Assembly (NCBI RefSeq): GCF_022012435.1
Contig: NZ_JAKLUA010000008.1
Span: forward strand, 1-64,000
DNA from: Bradyrhizobium zhengyangense
Lineage (GTDB): Bacteria > Pseudomonadota > Alphaproteobacteria > Rhizobiales > Xanthobacteraceae
Direction of reading: 5' to 3'
Length of the DNA stretch: 64,000 nt
In this document: positions 36,899-45,765 of the stretch, one piece after another
Layout: each line of letters starts with the position of its first letter
Numbering within the stretch: position 1 is the stretch's first letter
Position numbers and translations under genes: made by a program
Notes under the pieces: model-generated
What the model was told of the DNA's origin: nothing
Seen by the model: the letters and a program-made list of their open reading frames with translations, nothing else
Database searches by the model: none

Positions 36899-38254
36899 CT
36901 AGCGGGTCGCGGCCACGATTGCGCGCAGCAGTCTGGCGTTGCTGAAGCCGATGTCCTCGCGCGTCATCCCCATGCGCAGGATCACCAGCTTGCGTGAGGG
37001 GATGATGGCGATCACCTGGCGGAGATGCCCTTCCATCATGAAGGTGTCGGCGGGGAGATCATAGCCCAGGCCCTTGGCCAGCCAGATCTGTCCGCGGCCG
37101 TAGGCCGGGCCGTGGCCCTCGTCGGATACGGGAGAGGGTGACCGCATATAGTCGACGAAGCCCACGGGAAGAAGCTGCTGGCCGTTCCATTCCCCGCCCA
37201 AGCGCAAAAATTCGCCGTATCGCGCCCAATCGCGCGCGGTGGCAAAGAGAAAACCTTCGCCACGAAACGTGCCTGTTTCGTCAGCCTCGAGCACGGCGCT
37301 GGTCATGCCCAACGGATTGAACAACCGCTCGCGCGGATAGGAGGGAGCGCCCTCGCCGACCGCGTCCTGCCAGAGCCGCGTCAGCAGGACGGTCTGGGCG
37401 CCGGAATAGTTGAATCGCGTTCCCGGCGGCGTATCCAGCGGAAGCCCCCGCGCGAAAGCTGCGGTATCCCGCACCAGAAATTCCATGCGCCCGGGATCGG
37501 TGACGCGGCCCTCGGCTTCGCTCCATTTCAGCCCGGCGGTCATGGCCATCAGATCGGCGATCGAGATCTCCGCGCGTCCGTCTCCGGCCCATTGCGGAAA
37601 TAGATGCTTCTGCTCGAGCGACAGTTTTCCATCCTTGATGGCCATGCCGACCAGAGCCGCGGTGACGCTCTTGGTCATCGACCAGCCGTGCAGCGGCGTT
37701 GTCGCGCCAAATCCCTCGCCATAGGTTTCGGCGATGATACGCCCGTCCTGCACGACGACGATGGCGCGCATGCCCGGGCCTTGCAGGGCCGGATCGTTCA
37801 CCGCCGCTTGCAAGCGTGTGTTCTCGGACAGCTCCACCTTCTCGCCGGCGGGCCAGAGCGCATCCGCGCTCGCCCTGGGCGGAAGCGGCTGTGCCGCAGG
37901 GCGCTTCCAGGACTGGTCGTCCATGACGTTGGTGCAACCCCGGCCCTCGACATATTGGGCGTGACGCCTGGCGATGAACCCGAGAAGGGCGGCATCGACG
38001 CGGTGTTCAGCGGGGCTGACGTCGACCTTCACCAGATGAAAGATCCGATAGCCGAGGGCCAGCAGGTCGGTTTGCACGATCGCGTCCACCTCGCGCCCGG
38101 CCATGAAGACATTCGAGCAGACGGTCTTCGCCGTACCAGCGGTAACGAGCTGCAAGATGTCCTGGCGGGCGATGACGATCCAGGCGCCTAACCCCACGAT
38201 CGTCAGCGCCAAAAGGCCGACGACGACACCGAAAATCCTGAGCGGGCGACGCAT
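36899..38254 (-). CDS. Membrane-anchored serine hydrolase, beta-lactamase fold (2)
   Basis: 451 residues. An N-terminal transmembrane helix (FGVVVGLLALTIVGLGAWIV) anchors a periplasmic domain. SxxK is in HGWSMTKSVTAALVG and the YSG triad in RFNYSGAQTVLL; the C-terminal part ends MEGHLRQVIAIIPSRKLVIL. It is similar in motif set to the neighbouring 341-residue protein but longer by an N-terminal region with a Cys pair (CSNVF, GRGCTNV). Likely a cell-wall or ester hydrolase; substrate unknown. Confidence 0.9.
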   Translation of the reverse strand: MRRPLRIFGVVVGLLALTIVGLGAWIVIARQDILQLVTAGTAKTVCSNVFMAGREVDAIVQTDLLALGYRIFHLVKVDVSPAEHRVDAALLGFIARRHAQYVEGRGCTNVMDDQSWKRPAAQPLPPRASADALWPAGEKVELSENTRLQAAVNDPALQGPGMRAIVVVQDGRIIAETYGEGFGATTPLHGWSMTKSVTAALVGMAIKDGKLSLEQKHLFPQWAGDGRAEISIADLMAMTAGLKWSEAEGRVTDPGRMEFLVRDTAAFARGLPLDTPPGTRFNYSGAQTVLLTRLWQDAVGEGAPSYPRERLFNPLGMTSAVLEADETGTFRGEGFLFATARDWARYGEFLRLGGEWNGQQLLPVGFVDYMRSPSPVSDEGHGPAYGRGQIWLAKGLGYDLPADTFMMEGHLRQVIAIIPSRKLVILRMGMTREDIGFSNARLLRAIVAATR

Positions 38255-38376
38255 GAGCTTCCACCTCAACCACGGCGCTTTCTACTACAACGCGAAGGTG
38301 GCTCCAAGGTCCTACCCCATGGCGATCAAGCGAAGTCCGCGATAGACTGGTCTCACGGGACATTGGACACATCTCT

Positions 38377-39045
38377 ATGACTTTCTGGATCGCGAGCGCA
38401 GCCGGATTGGTGATCGCCTATCTGCTCGGCTCGATACCCACCGGCTATCTGGCCGGAAAACTGCTTGGGGGTATCGACATCAGAGAGCACGGCTCCAGAT
38501 CGACTGGCGCGACGAATGTGCTGCGGACCCTCGGCAAATGGCCCGCCCTGGCGGTGCTCGTCGTCGATGTGCTGAAGGGCGTGGCGGCGATCTTCGTGGC
38601 CCGCACGTTCTGTCCCTGGCTGTATGGCGTGCTGTCTCCGAGCGCACCGACAGCGGCCGATCTGCAAGCCTGGGTGCCATGGGCGGTGAGCCTCGCCGGC
38701 ATCGCCGCGTTGCTGGGCCATGGCCGCTCGATCTGGCTGAATTTCACCGGCGGCAAATCCGCGGCGACCGGTCTCGGAGTCTTGCTGGCGATGTCGTGGC
38801 CGGTGGGACTGGGGGCAGCGGCAGTCTTCGGCATCGCGCTGGCGCTGTCGCGGATCGTCTCCTTGAGCTCGATGCTCGCGGCATTCACCGCCATCGCTCT
38901 CGTCTGCGGTTTCGACCACCCGCTGCCCTATCGGCTGCTGGTGATCGCCGGCAGCCTCTACGTGATCGTTCGCCATCGCGCCAACATTCAGCGGCTGCTG
39001 GCAGGCACGGAGCCGCGCCTCGGGCAGAGCAGCCCGGTTTCGTGA
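38377..39045 (+). CDS. Glycerol-3-phosphate acyltransferase PlsY family
   Basis: 222 residues with about five to six helices. Motif 1 is EHGSRSTGATNVLRTLGK and motif 3 GHGRSIWLNFTGGKSAATGL, fitting PlsY, which makes lysophosphatidate from acyl-phosphate and glycerol-3-phosphate in the inner membrane. The usual GSGNxGATN and GGKGVAT motifs are varied (GSRSTGATN, GGKSAAT), and it is not next to the genes that commonly flank plsY in rhizobia, so it may be a second paralogue. Confidence 0.88.
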   Translation: MTFWIASAAGLVIAYLLGSIPTGYLAGKLLGGIDIREHGSRSTGATNVLRTLGKWPALAVLVVDVLKGVAAIFVARTFCPWLYGVLSPSAPTAADLQAWVPWAVSLAGIAALLGHGRSIWLNFTGGKSAATGLGVLLAMSWPVGLGAAAVFGIALALSRIVSLSSMLAAFTAIALVCGFDHPLPYRLLVIAGSLYVIVRHRANIQRLLAGTEPRLGQSSPVS

Positions 39046-39049
39046 GCGC

Positions 39050-39802
39050 CTAATTCACCGCCTGAAGCGCAGCTGTGAATTTGGCGAGATCGGCGCGGGC
39101 GATTTCATCCGGCGCCCATTTCGGAAGATCGGCCAGTTCGGCGATCACACGGGCCCGGTCCTCCGGCAACAGAAAATCCGCCCAAATCTCGCGCGTGTCG
39201 CGCAGCGAAGCCGCGACCAGGCGGGCGTTGGCGGGCTTGCTGGCGCCCTGGATCGCCGCGCAGACCGTGGTCAGGATGAAGAGGGCGCTATTCTTGCGAA
39301 CGCCCGTAATGCCCTCTTCGCGGATGCGGGTGCGATGCTCCGGCGGGAGCTCGTTCCAGAACATCGGCATCGCAACCGCCTCTCGGGCCATGGCGCGGAT
39401 CATGAAGCTGATCGCGGTCGCGTACTGGTCGCCATACTCGATCATGTTGCGCTGAAGCGCGGCCAGATCAGGCTGCGGTCCCGGCTTTGCGCCGTAGAAG
39501 ATGAAGAGCTTGTGGGTTGTGTTGGCAGCGTCGAACCAATCCGGCAGCCAGTTCATGTCGCTCGCCTCCGGGGGCGGCAGCGCGGCGAGCGCTTCCAGGT
39601 CGTAGATGTGGCCGAGCATGGCGCCGACATCAGGCCGGGTCAGGTCGGGCCGCTGGCCCTTTTTCGCGATCCCGTCGATATAGACCTTGAAAGTCTTGGC
39701 GGCATCGCGCGCGGCATTCAGCTCGTGGATGCCATCCTGCGCGAAGGCTGGCGAAGCGAATGCGAGCAGGACCAGGAGAATTCTGACGATCGGCATCACC
39801 AT
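39050..39802 (-). CDS. Exported hypothetical protein
   Basis: 250 residues with a signal peptide (IVRILLVLLAFASPAFAQDG). The mature protein is mostly helical, with NWLPDWFDAANTTHKLFIFY and RKNSALFILTTVCAAIQGAS. I do not recognise a described family. ATG at 39802 or 39796 are both possible. It is convergent with the PlsY-like gene (4 bp apart) and 24 bp downstream of the amidase gene, so it may be cotranscribed with the amidase. Confidence 0.7.
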   Translation of the reverse strand: MVMPIVRILLVLLAFASPAFAQDGIHELNAARDAAKTFKVYIDGIAKKGQRPDLTRPDVGAMLGHIYDLEALAALPPPEASDMNWLPDWFDAANTTHKLFIFYGAKPGPQPDLAALQRNMIEYGDQYATAISFMIRAMAREAVAMPMFWNELPPEHRTRIREEGITGVRKNSALFILTTVCAAIQGASKPANARLVAASLRDTREIWADFLLPEDRARVIAELADLPKWAPDEIARADLAKFTAALQAVN

Positions 39803-39826
39803 TGGTCGCGCGCCCGCCGCCGAGGT

Positions 39827-41437
39827 TCACAGCGCCGGCAGGCCCGGCGGCGGCTTCCGCGCATTCGACGCCTGCTCATAGGCATAGGCGAGCCGCAACA
39901 GCTTGTGCTCGCTCCAGGCACGGCCCGCAAAACTGATGCCGAGCGGATAATCGGGCGTGTCCTTGCCGCCGGCGCCCGCGACGAGGCCTGCGGGCACCAT
40001 GACGCTGGGATAGCCCGCCTTGGCTGCAATTGCAGCGCCAGTCGCACCGGGAAACAGGACGGCGTCCACCTTGTGCTGGTCCATATAGGCATCCATGCCG
40101 TGCCTCTTGGCCGCGAGCAAATCCATGGCACGCGCGGATTTGTACTCGCGCTCGCTCAGGTCGCCTTTGGTGAGGTCGGCGGCGAGAAACAGATCCTGGC
40201 CAAAGCGCAAGGCCTTCTCTGGGTTCGCGGCGTTGAAGGCGATGACATCGGCCATGGTCTTGATGTCTGTCTTGGTCGCCCAATCCCTGAGATAGAGATT
40301 GAGGCCGTATTTCAGCTCGTAGAGGAACACGATCGGCGCACCGGTTGGATTGCCCTTGTTGGGACTCAGCGGATTGCGGTTGAGCACGGCCATGTTGGTG
40401 CCAGGGCCGGCAAGCCAGCCGCGCGTCGGCATGTTGGCGCGCACGATGACGGCGCCGAGATCCTCCATCACCTCGATGGCTTCGGCCATCAGCTTGGCCC
40501 CGTCAGTCGGCAGCTTGCCGTAGTAGCAATCGTTCAAGGGATCGGCGGGATCGCTCGGCACGCCGATGCGCGCGCCTTTCATCGCATCGCGCGTAAGATC
40601 GGCGGTGTAATCGGCCGGCCTACGCTGCCGCTCCGTCGCCGGGTCGAGCGGATCCTTGGCGGCCAGAACGTTCAGGAGGACCGCTGCATCGCGCACGGAG
40701 CGCGTCATCGGCCCGGCGGTGTCCTGGCTGTGCGCGATCGGCACGATGCCGGCGCGGCTGATCAGCCCGACGGTCGGCTTCACGGTGACGATGCCGTTGC
40801 GGCTGGCGGGATGCAGCAGCGAACCCGAGGTCTCGGTGCCGACCGAGGCCGCGCACAGGCCTGCTGCCACGGCGACCGCCGACCCCGAGCTCGAGCCGCC
40901 CGGGTCCACGATCGGAATGCCGCGCTCGTCCACCAGATCAGGCACGAAAGGATTCTTCACCTGGCCGCCCAGCGACGAGTAGCCCGAGGGCATCTCGACC
41001 GCGAGGATGTTGGCGAACTCGGTCAAATTCGCCTTGCCGAGGATCACCGCGCCGGCCTTGCGCAGCAGCTTGATGACGGTGGCATCGCGCCTCGCACGCG
41101 CGCCCTCCAGCGCCAGCGAGCCCGCCGTGGTCGGCTGCTTGTCCGATGTCGCGATGTTGTCCTTCACCAGGATCGGCACGCCGGCCAGCGGCCGTTTGAC
41201 GGACGGCCTGCTGCCGTCGAGCGCGCTGGCGATTGCGAGCGCGTCCGGATTGAGCGCGCGAACGGAGTTCAGCGCCGGTCCGCCACGGTCATAGGCCGCG
41301 ATGCGCGCGAGATAGGCTTTTGTGAGCGCCGTCGCGGTGACGCGCCCGCCGGCCAGGGCCTCGATGATATCGCTCATCGGCGCGTCCTCGAGCCTCAGTT
41401 CGGGCGGCACGGCATTGCCGCGGGTCGGCTTCTTCAT
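39827..41437 (-). CDS. Amidase (amidase signature family)
   Basis: 536 residues. The Ser-cis-Ser-Lys triad is visible: Lys in GVPILVKDNIAT, cis-Ser in PGGSSSGSAVAVAAGL, and the nucleophile Ser in VGTETSGSLLHPASRNG. It hydrolyses amides or aryl-acyl amides; substrate unknown. No signal peptide. AAGAGG precedes the ATG at 41437. A 19-bp palindrome lies 23 bp upstream of the start. Confidence 0.93.
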   Translation of the reverse strand: MKKPTRGNAVPPELRLEDAPMSDIIEALAGGRVTATALTKAYLARIAAYDRGGPALNSVRALNPDALAIASALDGSRPSVKRPLAGVPILVKDNIATSDKQPTTAGSLALEGARARRDATVIKLLRKAGAVILGKANLTEFANILAVEMPSGYSSLGGQVKNPFVPDLVDERGIPIVDPGGSSSGSAVAVAAGLCAASVGTETSGSLLHPASRNGIVTVKPTVGLISRAGIVPIAHSQDTAGPMTRSVRDAAVLLNVLAAKDPLDPATERQRRPADYTADLTRDAMKGARIGVPSDPADPLNDCYYGKLPTDGAKLMAEAIEVMEDLGAVIVRANMPTRGWLAGPGTNMAVLNRNPLSPNKGNPTGAPIVFLYELKYGLNLYLRDWATKTDIKTMADVIAFNAANPEKALRFGQDLFLAADLTKGDLSEREYKSARAMDLLAAKRHGMDAYMDQHKVDAVLFPGATGAAIAAKAGYPSVMVPAGLVAGAGGKDTPDYPLGISFAGRAWSEHKLLRLAYAYEQASNARKPPPGLPAL

Positions 41438-41459
41438 GACGTGCCTCTTGGGCTTTTAT

Positions 41460-41478
41460 ATGCTACAAAACGTAGCAT
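41460..41478. promoter_or_regulatory. Palindromic operator candidate at the amidase promoter
   Basis: ATGCTAC-AAAAC-GTAGCAT has perfect 7-base arms and a 5-base spacer. On the minus strand a TATAAA-like -10 element directly follows (41452-41457), so a bound repressor would block the amidase promoter. No regulator gene is adjacent. It could also affect the divergent flavoprotein gene (start 41638). Confidence 0.5.
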
Positions 41479-41637
41479 TAATCCTGATCACGCGACAAGC
41501 TGATCAGCAAGGCAGCAGATCGGGTCGTTCATCTCTATGCGCGGGGCCGAAGGACACGAGCCACCTTGATCCTCTCCACCAGATAGACCACCATCGGGTT
41601 TCACCGCTCACAGCAGAATGGGCGAGGAAACGCTGAT

Positions 41638-42792
41638 ATGGATGGAACTGTCGAAGTCGATCTCGTCGCCCGGGCGCGGGCCATCGCGCCGCTGATTGCC
41701 GATGAGGCCAACGAGATCGAGCGGACGCGACGGTTGACGCCTGACGTCGTGGGCGCGCTGATCGGGAACGGGCTCTACCGCGCGCTGCTGCCGCAGAGCC
41801 TGGGCGGATCGGAGGCGTCGCCCGAGATCTTCATGGAGATGCTTGAGGAGATCGCGAAGGCCGATGCGTCCACCGCCTGGTGCCTCGGCCAAAACAGCGT
41901 CTGCGCGATGATCGCAGCCGCGCTCGACCACGACACCGCGAACGAGATCTTCAACACCGCGCCCGGCATTCTCGCCTGGGGCGCGGTGGCGCATGAGGCG
42001 CGCGCGGTCGAGGGCGGCTACCGCGTCACTGGGCGGTGGGACTTTGCCTCGGGCTCGCCGCAGGCAAGCTGGCTGGGCGCGCATGTCCGCATCGTCAATG
42101 CCGACGGCACGCCTCGGAAAACTGCAGATGGGTCGCCGGAGCTGCGCACCCTGCTGTTTCCGCTGGCGAGCGCCGTGATGCACGACGTCTGGCAGGCGAT
42201 CGGCCTCGCCGGCACCGGCACCAATTCCTACGAGGTGAAAGACCTCTTCATTCCCGATCGCTTCGCCGCGCTCCGCGACGTGCCGGACGCCCTGCGGGAG
42301 CCGGGCCCGCTCTACCGGCTGCCGACCGGCTCGACCTACAGCCTCGGCTTTGCCGCGGTCTCGCTCGGCGTCGCGCGCGCGACGCTGGATGCAGCGATTG
42401 CGCTGGCGCGCGCCAAGCATCAGTCATTGGCCGCCAGCGCAATGCGCGACAACCAGGCGATCCAGGGCCTGATCGGCCGCACCGAGGGCGACTTGCGCGC
42501 CGCGCGCGCCTATCTCTACGGGACAGCGCATGCGATGTGGCGCGACCTCTCGGCGACTGGCGTCTTCAGCCCGGCGCATCGCAGCGCTGTCAGGCTCGCC
42601 GCAACCTGGACCATCCAGCAATCAGCGGCGGTGGTCGACACCGCCTATCGCATGGCCGGCGCCACCGCCGTCTTCCGCAGCCATCCGTTCGAGCGACGGT
42701 TTCGTGACATGCACGCCATCACCCAGCAGATCCAGGCGCGCGACACGCATTTTGAGGATGTCGGTAAGATGATCCTCGCCGAAAATCGCTAG
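41638..42792 (+). CDS. Acyl-CoA dehydrogenase-like flavoprotein (hydroxylase/DszC type)
   Basis: 384 residues. N-terminal helices (IAPLIADEANEIERTRRLTP), then MLEEIAKADASTAWCLGQNS, a central beta-domain (VTGRWDFASGSPQASWLGAH) and a C-terminal helical bundle (SAAVVDTAYRMAGATAVFRS). This is the class of flavin-dependent monooxygenases related to acyl-CoA dehydrogenase (DszC, HsaA, p-hydroxyphenylacetate hydroxylase C2), rather than a true beta-oxidation enzyme. No reductase partner is next to it. Confidence 0.85.
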   Translation: MDGTVEVDLVARARAIAPLIADEANEIERTRRLTPDVVGALIGNGLYRALLPQSLGGSEASPEIFMEMLEEIAKADASTAWCLGQNSVCAMIAAALDHDTANEIFNTAPGILAWGAVAHEARAVEGGYRVTGRWDFASGSPQASWLGAHVRIVNADGTPRKTADGSPELRTLLFPLASAVMHDVWQAIGLAGTGTNSYEVKDLFIPDRFAALRDVPDALREPGPLYRLPTGSTYSLGFAAVSLGVARATLDAAIALARAKHQSLAASAMRDNQAIQGLIGRTEGDLRAARAYLYGTAHAMWRDLSATGVFSPAHRSAVRLAATWTIQQSAAVVDTAYRMAGATAVFRSHPFERRFRDMHAITQQIQARDTHFEDVGKMILAENR

Positions 42793-43005
42793 CAGCCTGC
42801 GGCGCCTTGTCTCGTTCCAGGGCATCTCAAACCATGCAGGCCGAGCGCTTTCGCAACTTCCGTCCGCTCATGGCGATGAGTCATGCAAAAGCGTGCTGGC
42901 GGCTCCGCCGAAACACGGACGCACACCGCCATTGTTGTTAAGCAATTTCTGGGACCGTCTCGGCAAGACCAAGAATCAATCTTTTGGAATGCCCGGGAAT
43001 TCTCG

Positions 43006-44970
43006 ATGCTGAAGCTCAAGTCGATTGCGGCCCGCCTGATTCTCGCCATTGCACTGACCGTTGCAGTGGCCTGCGCCATCCTCTCCGGCTTCTCGATTAC
43101 CCAGCAGCGGGCGCTGACGCGAATGGCGCTCGATCAGCAGCTCAAGCTGCAATACGAGAGCGTGATCGCAGCCATCGACTATGAGGGACGTTCGGCACTC
43201 GCCGTCTCCGCCGTGATCGCGGCGCTGCCGCCAGTGGGCGACTCCATCGCTCGGGGCGACCGCGACGCTCTCGGCGCCCTGCTCGGCGACGCCAACAAGG
43301 CGCTGAAAGCCCAAGGCATCCCGCTGATCACCTTTCAGCTTCCACCGGCGATCTCGTTCTATCGCGTCCACGCGCCCAAGACCTTCGGCGACGACGTCTC
43401 CGTGCGCCGCGCCACCGTGGTCGAGGCGCTCAAGACCGGCCGCCAGATCGTCGGCGTCGAGCCGGGCCGCGAAGCGCTCGGCATCTTCGGCATGACGCCG
43501 ATCGTGCGCGACGGCAAGAACATCGCCAATGTCGATATCGGCGCCGCCTTCGGCAAGGAGTTCGTCGACCGCGCCAAGAAGCGCTTCGGCATCGACCTTG
43601 CGGTCTATTCCGTCGACGGCGGCTCGCTCAACAAGCTGTCCTCGACCTTTGGCGAGAACGCCGTCGCCAAGCCGGACGAGTTGAAGGCCGTGATATCAGG
43701 CGCGCCGCTGCTGCGCGAGGCCGAGCTCGACGGCCATCCGGCCGAGGTCTATGTCGGGCCGATCAAGAACTATGCCGGGCAACCGGTCGGCGTGCTCGAA
43801 ATCATCAAGGACACGACCGAGTATGAGGCCGCCTTCGCGGCCTCCGAGCGCCATCTGATCCTCGGCACGGTCGCAATCCTAGCCGCCGCCATCGTGCTGG
43901 CGTTCCTGCTCGGACGCGGCCTGTCGCGGCCGCTCACTGCGATCACCGCGATCATGAACCGGCTGTCGAGCGGCGACACCAGCGTCACCATTCCCGGCAG
44001 CGAACGGCCGGACGAGCTCGGCACCATGGCGAAGGCGGTCGAAACGTTCCGCCAGAGCATGCTCGAGGCAGGCTCGCTACGCGAGGCGCAGGAGGCCGAC
44101 AAGGCCCGGGCCGCGATCGAGAAGCAGGCGCTGCAACGGCAGATGGCCGACCGCTTCGAGGCCGACGTCAAGGGCGTGGTCGCCGCCGTCGCCAAGGCGA
44201 CCGAGGGCATGCAGCATGTCGCCGGCGAGATCACATCCAGCGTCAACGGCACCTCGCAGCGCGCCTCCGCCGCAGCGAGCGCATCGGAAGAAGCTTCCAC
44301 CAGCGTCAATGCGGTCGCGGCTGCGACCGAGGAGCTCGCCTCGTCCGTCACCGAGATCGGCCGCCAGGTCACCCATTCCAGCCAGGTCGCGAGCGGTGCA
44401 GTGGTCAAGGCCACCGAGACCACCGAGATGGTCACGAGCCTTGCGGCTTCCGCCGAGCGCATCGGCGACGTCTTGCGCCTGATCAGCGAGATCGCGAGCC
44501 AGACCAATCTTCTGGCGCTCAATGCCACCATCGAAGCGGCCCGCGCCGGCGAGGCCGGCCGCGGCTTTGCCGTGGTCGCCTCCGAGGTGAAGGAGCTGGC
44601 GAGCCAGACCGCGAAGGCGACCGACGAGATCGCCGCCCAGGTCAACGCGATCCAGGCCGCGACCGGCAGTTGCGTCACCGCGATCTCGGACATCAGTGGC
44701 ACCATCCGCGAGATCAGCGGCATCGCCACCACGATCGCCGCCGCCGTCGAGGAGCAGGGCTCGGCGACGCGGGAGATCGCCCGCAGCGTGCAGCAGGCCT
44801 CCACAGGCACGACCGAGGTCTCGGCCAACGTCGCCGGTGCGAGCCAGGCCGCCGATCAGTCGCGGGCGCTCGCCGGCAATGTCATGGTCGCCTCGGGCGA
44901 GCTTGGCCAGCACGCTTCGGTGCTGATAAAGAGCGTAGATATTTTCCTGGCCGGGCTTCGTGCGGCGTAA
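43006..44970 (+). CDS. Methyl-accepting chemotaxis protein with Cache-type sensor
   Basis: 654 residues. TM1 is about 8-28 and TM2 283-303, enclosing a periplasmic Cache-type sensor domain of about 250 residues. HAMP follows (about 304-356, [20 protein letters not shown]). The cytoplasmic signalling hairpin has [20 protein letters not shown] and [16 protein letters not shown]. No CheR pentapeptide is seen at the C-terminus. The ligand is unknown. The ATG at 43006 is the natural start; an upstream frame adds 41 unlikely residues. Confidence 0.93.
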   Translation: MLKLKSIAARLILAIALTVAVACAILSGFSITQQRALTRMALDQQLKLQYESVIAAIDYEGRSALAVSAVIAALPPVGDSIARGDRDALGALLGDANKALKAQGIPLITFQLPPAISFYRVHAPKTFGDDVSVRRATVVEALKTGRQIVGVEPGREALGIFGMTPIVRDGKNIANVDIGAAFGKEFVDRAKKRFGIDLAVYSVDGGSLNKLSSTFGENAVAKPDELKAVISGAPLLREAELDGHPAEVYVGPIKNYAGQPVGVLEIIKDTTEYEAAFAASERHLILGTVAILAAAIVLAFLLGRGLSRPLTAITAIMNRLSSGDTSVTIPGSERPDELGTMAKAVETFRQSMLEAGSLREAQEADKARAAIEKQALQRQMADRFEADVKGVVAAVAKATEGMQHVAGEITSSVNGTSQRASAAASASEEASTSVNAVAAATEELASSVTEIGRQVTHSSQVASGAVVKATETTEMVTSLAASAERIGDVLRLISEIASQTNLLALNATIEAARAGEAGRGFAVVASEVKELASQTAKATDEIAAQVNAIQAATGSCVTAISDISGTIREISGIATTIAAAVEEQGSATREIARSVQQASTGTTEVSANVAGASQAADQSRALAGNVMVASGELGQHASVLIKSVDIFLAGLRAA

Positions 44971-45000
44971 GGCGGCCCGCGCGAGCCGGCCTCGATCTAT

Positions 45001-45014
45001 TTGACCTAAATCAA
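45001..45014. promoter_or_regulatory. FixK/FNR-type box
   Basis: TTGAC-CTAA-ATCAA fits the TTGAT/C-N4-ATCAA consensus bound by FixK2 in Bradyrhizobium and FNR in other bacteria. It is 79 bp before the ATG of the Gly/Tyr-rich protein. With the usual 41.5-bp spacing, transcription would start near 45049, with a -10-like GAATAG at 45039-45044. Confidence 0.55.
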
Positions 45015-45092
45015 GCACACGACAGCACGCCTATCTCTGAATAGGCTGTCGATGGCCGCGCCAGAGCGCCGCCGCACAGCACGGAGATGGTC

Positions 45093-45575
45093 ATGAGGTT
45101 TTCGAACTCTCTGCGTATTGCCGTTCTCGCCGCGACCGGTGCCCTGCTCGCCACGGGTGCTCAGGCCGGCCCGATGCCGACCTCAGTGGCGACGATCAAA
45201 TCGATGGTCGATCCCGCCACCACCGAAGTGCGCTGGGGCTACGGCTACCGCGGCGGTTACGGCTATCGCGGCGTCGGGTTGGGATATCGCGGTGGCTATG
45301 GCTATCGTGGTGGCCTCGCCTATCGCGGTGGCTGGGGCTATCGCGGCTATGGCTACCGTCGCCTCGGTTACGGTGTCGCAGGCGCCGTCGTCGGCGCCGG
45401 AATTGCGAGCGCCTATTACGGAAGCGGCTATTATGGTGGCGGGTACTATGGCGGCGGCTATCCCGCGTACAGCTCTGAGCCGTACTACGGCTATGGCGGC
45501 GGCTACGGTTATGGCGGCGGCTACCGCTACGTCGACGATTCCTGCCTGCCCTCCGGCCCCTACTCCGGCTACTAG
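45093..45575 (+). CDS. Gly/Tyr-rich secreted protein with GYRGG repeats
   Basis: 160 residues from MRFSNSLRIAVLAATGALLA, a signal peptide cleaved after AQA. Residues about 45-95 consist of short GYGYRGG / YRGGWGYRG units, then a glycine-rich hydrophobic segment (GVAGAVVGAGIASAYYG) and YYGGGYYGGG / GYGYGGGY repeats. It is presumably an envelope or secreted structural protein. The region has a FixK/FNR-type box upstream, so expression may rise at low oxygen. The ATG at 45087 (MVMRFS) is also possible. Confidence 0.78.
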   Translation: MRFSNSLRIAVLAATGALLATGAQAGPMPTSVATIKSMVDPATTEVRWGYGYRGGYGYRGVGLGYRGGYGYRGGLAYRGGWGYRGYGYRRLGYGVAGAVVGAGIASAYYGSGYYGGGYYGGGYPAYSSEPYYGYGGGYGYGGGYRYVDDSCLPSGPYSGY

Positions 45576-45621
45576 ACGCCTGCATGATGTCGGCTGAGAT
45601 AGCAGCCGCGTGAGAGGTGCG

Positions 45622-45761
45622 CTCCCTCGCCCCGTTCTTACGGGGAGAGGGTTGGGGTGAGGGGCCTCTCTCTCCACGCGAGATCGTCGAGAGACCTGTA
45701 CCCCCTCACCTGAATTCGATCTCCGATCGAATTCGACCTCTCCCCGCAAGCGGGGAGAGGT
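45622..45761. repeat. Intergenic palindromic repeat, family A (copy 2)
   Basis: Begins with CGCCCCGTTCTTACGGGGAGAGGGTTGGGGTGAGG and ends with CTCTCCCCGC-AAGCGGGGAGAGG, the reverse-complement arrangement of the copy at 8018-8154. The middle contains a palindrome (GAATTCGATCTCCGATCGAATTC). It lies between the convergent Gly/Tyr gene and the EAL gene. Confidence 0.75.
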
Positions 45762-45765
45762 GAAC

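Noticed and set aside
39335-41503. 722-codon plus-strand frame opposite the amidase
   Set aside because: It is caused by high-GC codon bias; composition is Arg/His/Gly-rich with no motif, whereas the minus strand carries the complete amidase triad.
45230-45360. Short regular repeats that might suggest a CRISPR array
   Set aside because: The period follows codons for GYRGG units of a protein; there are no unique spacers.
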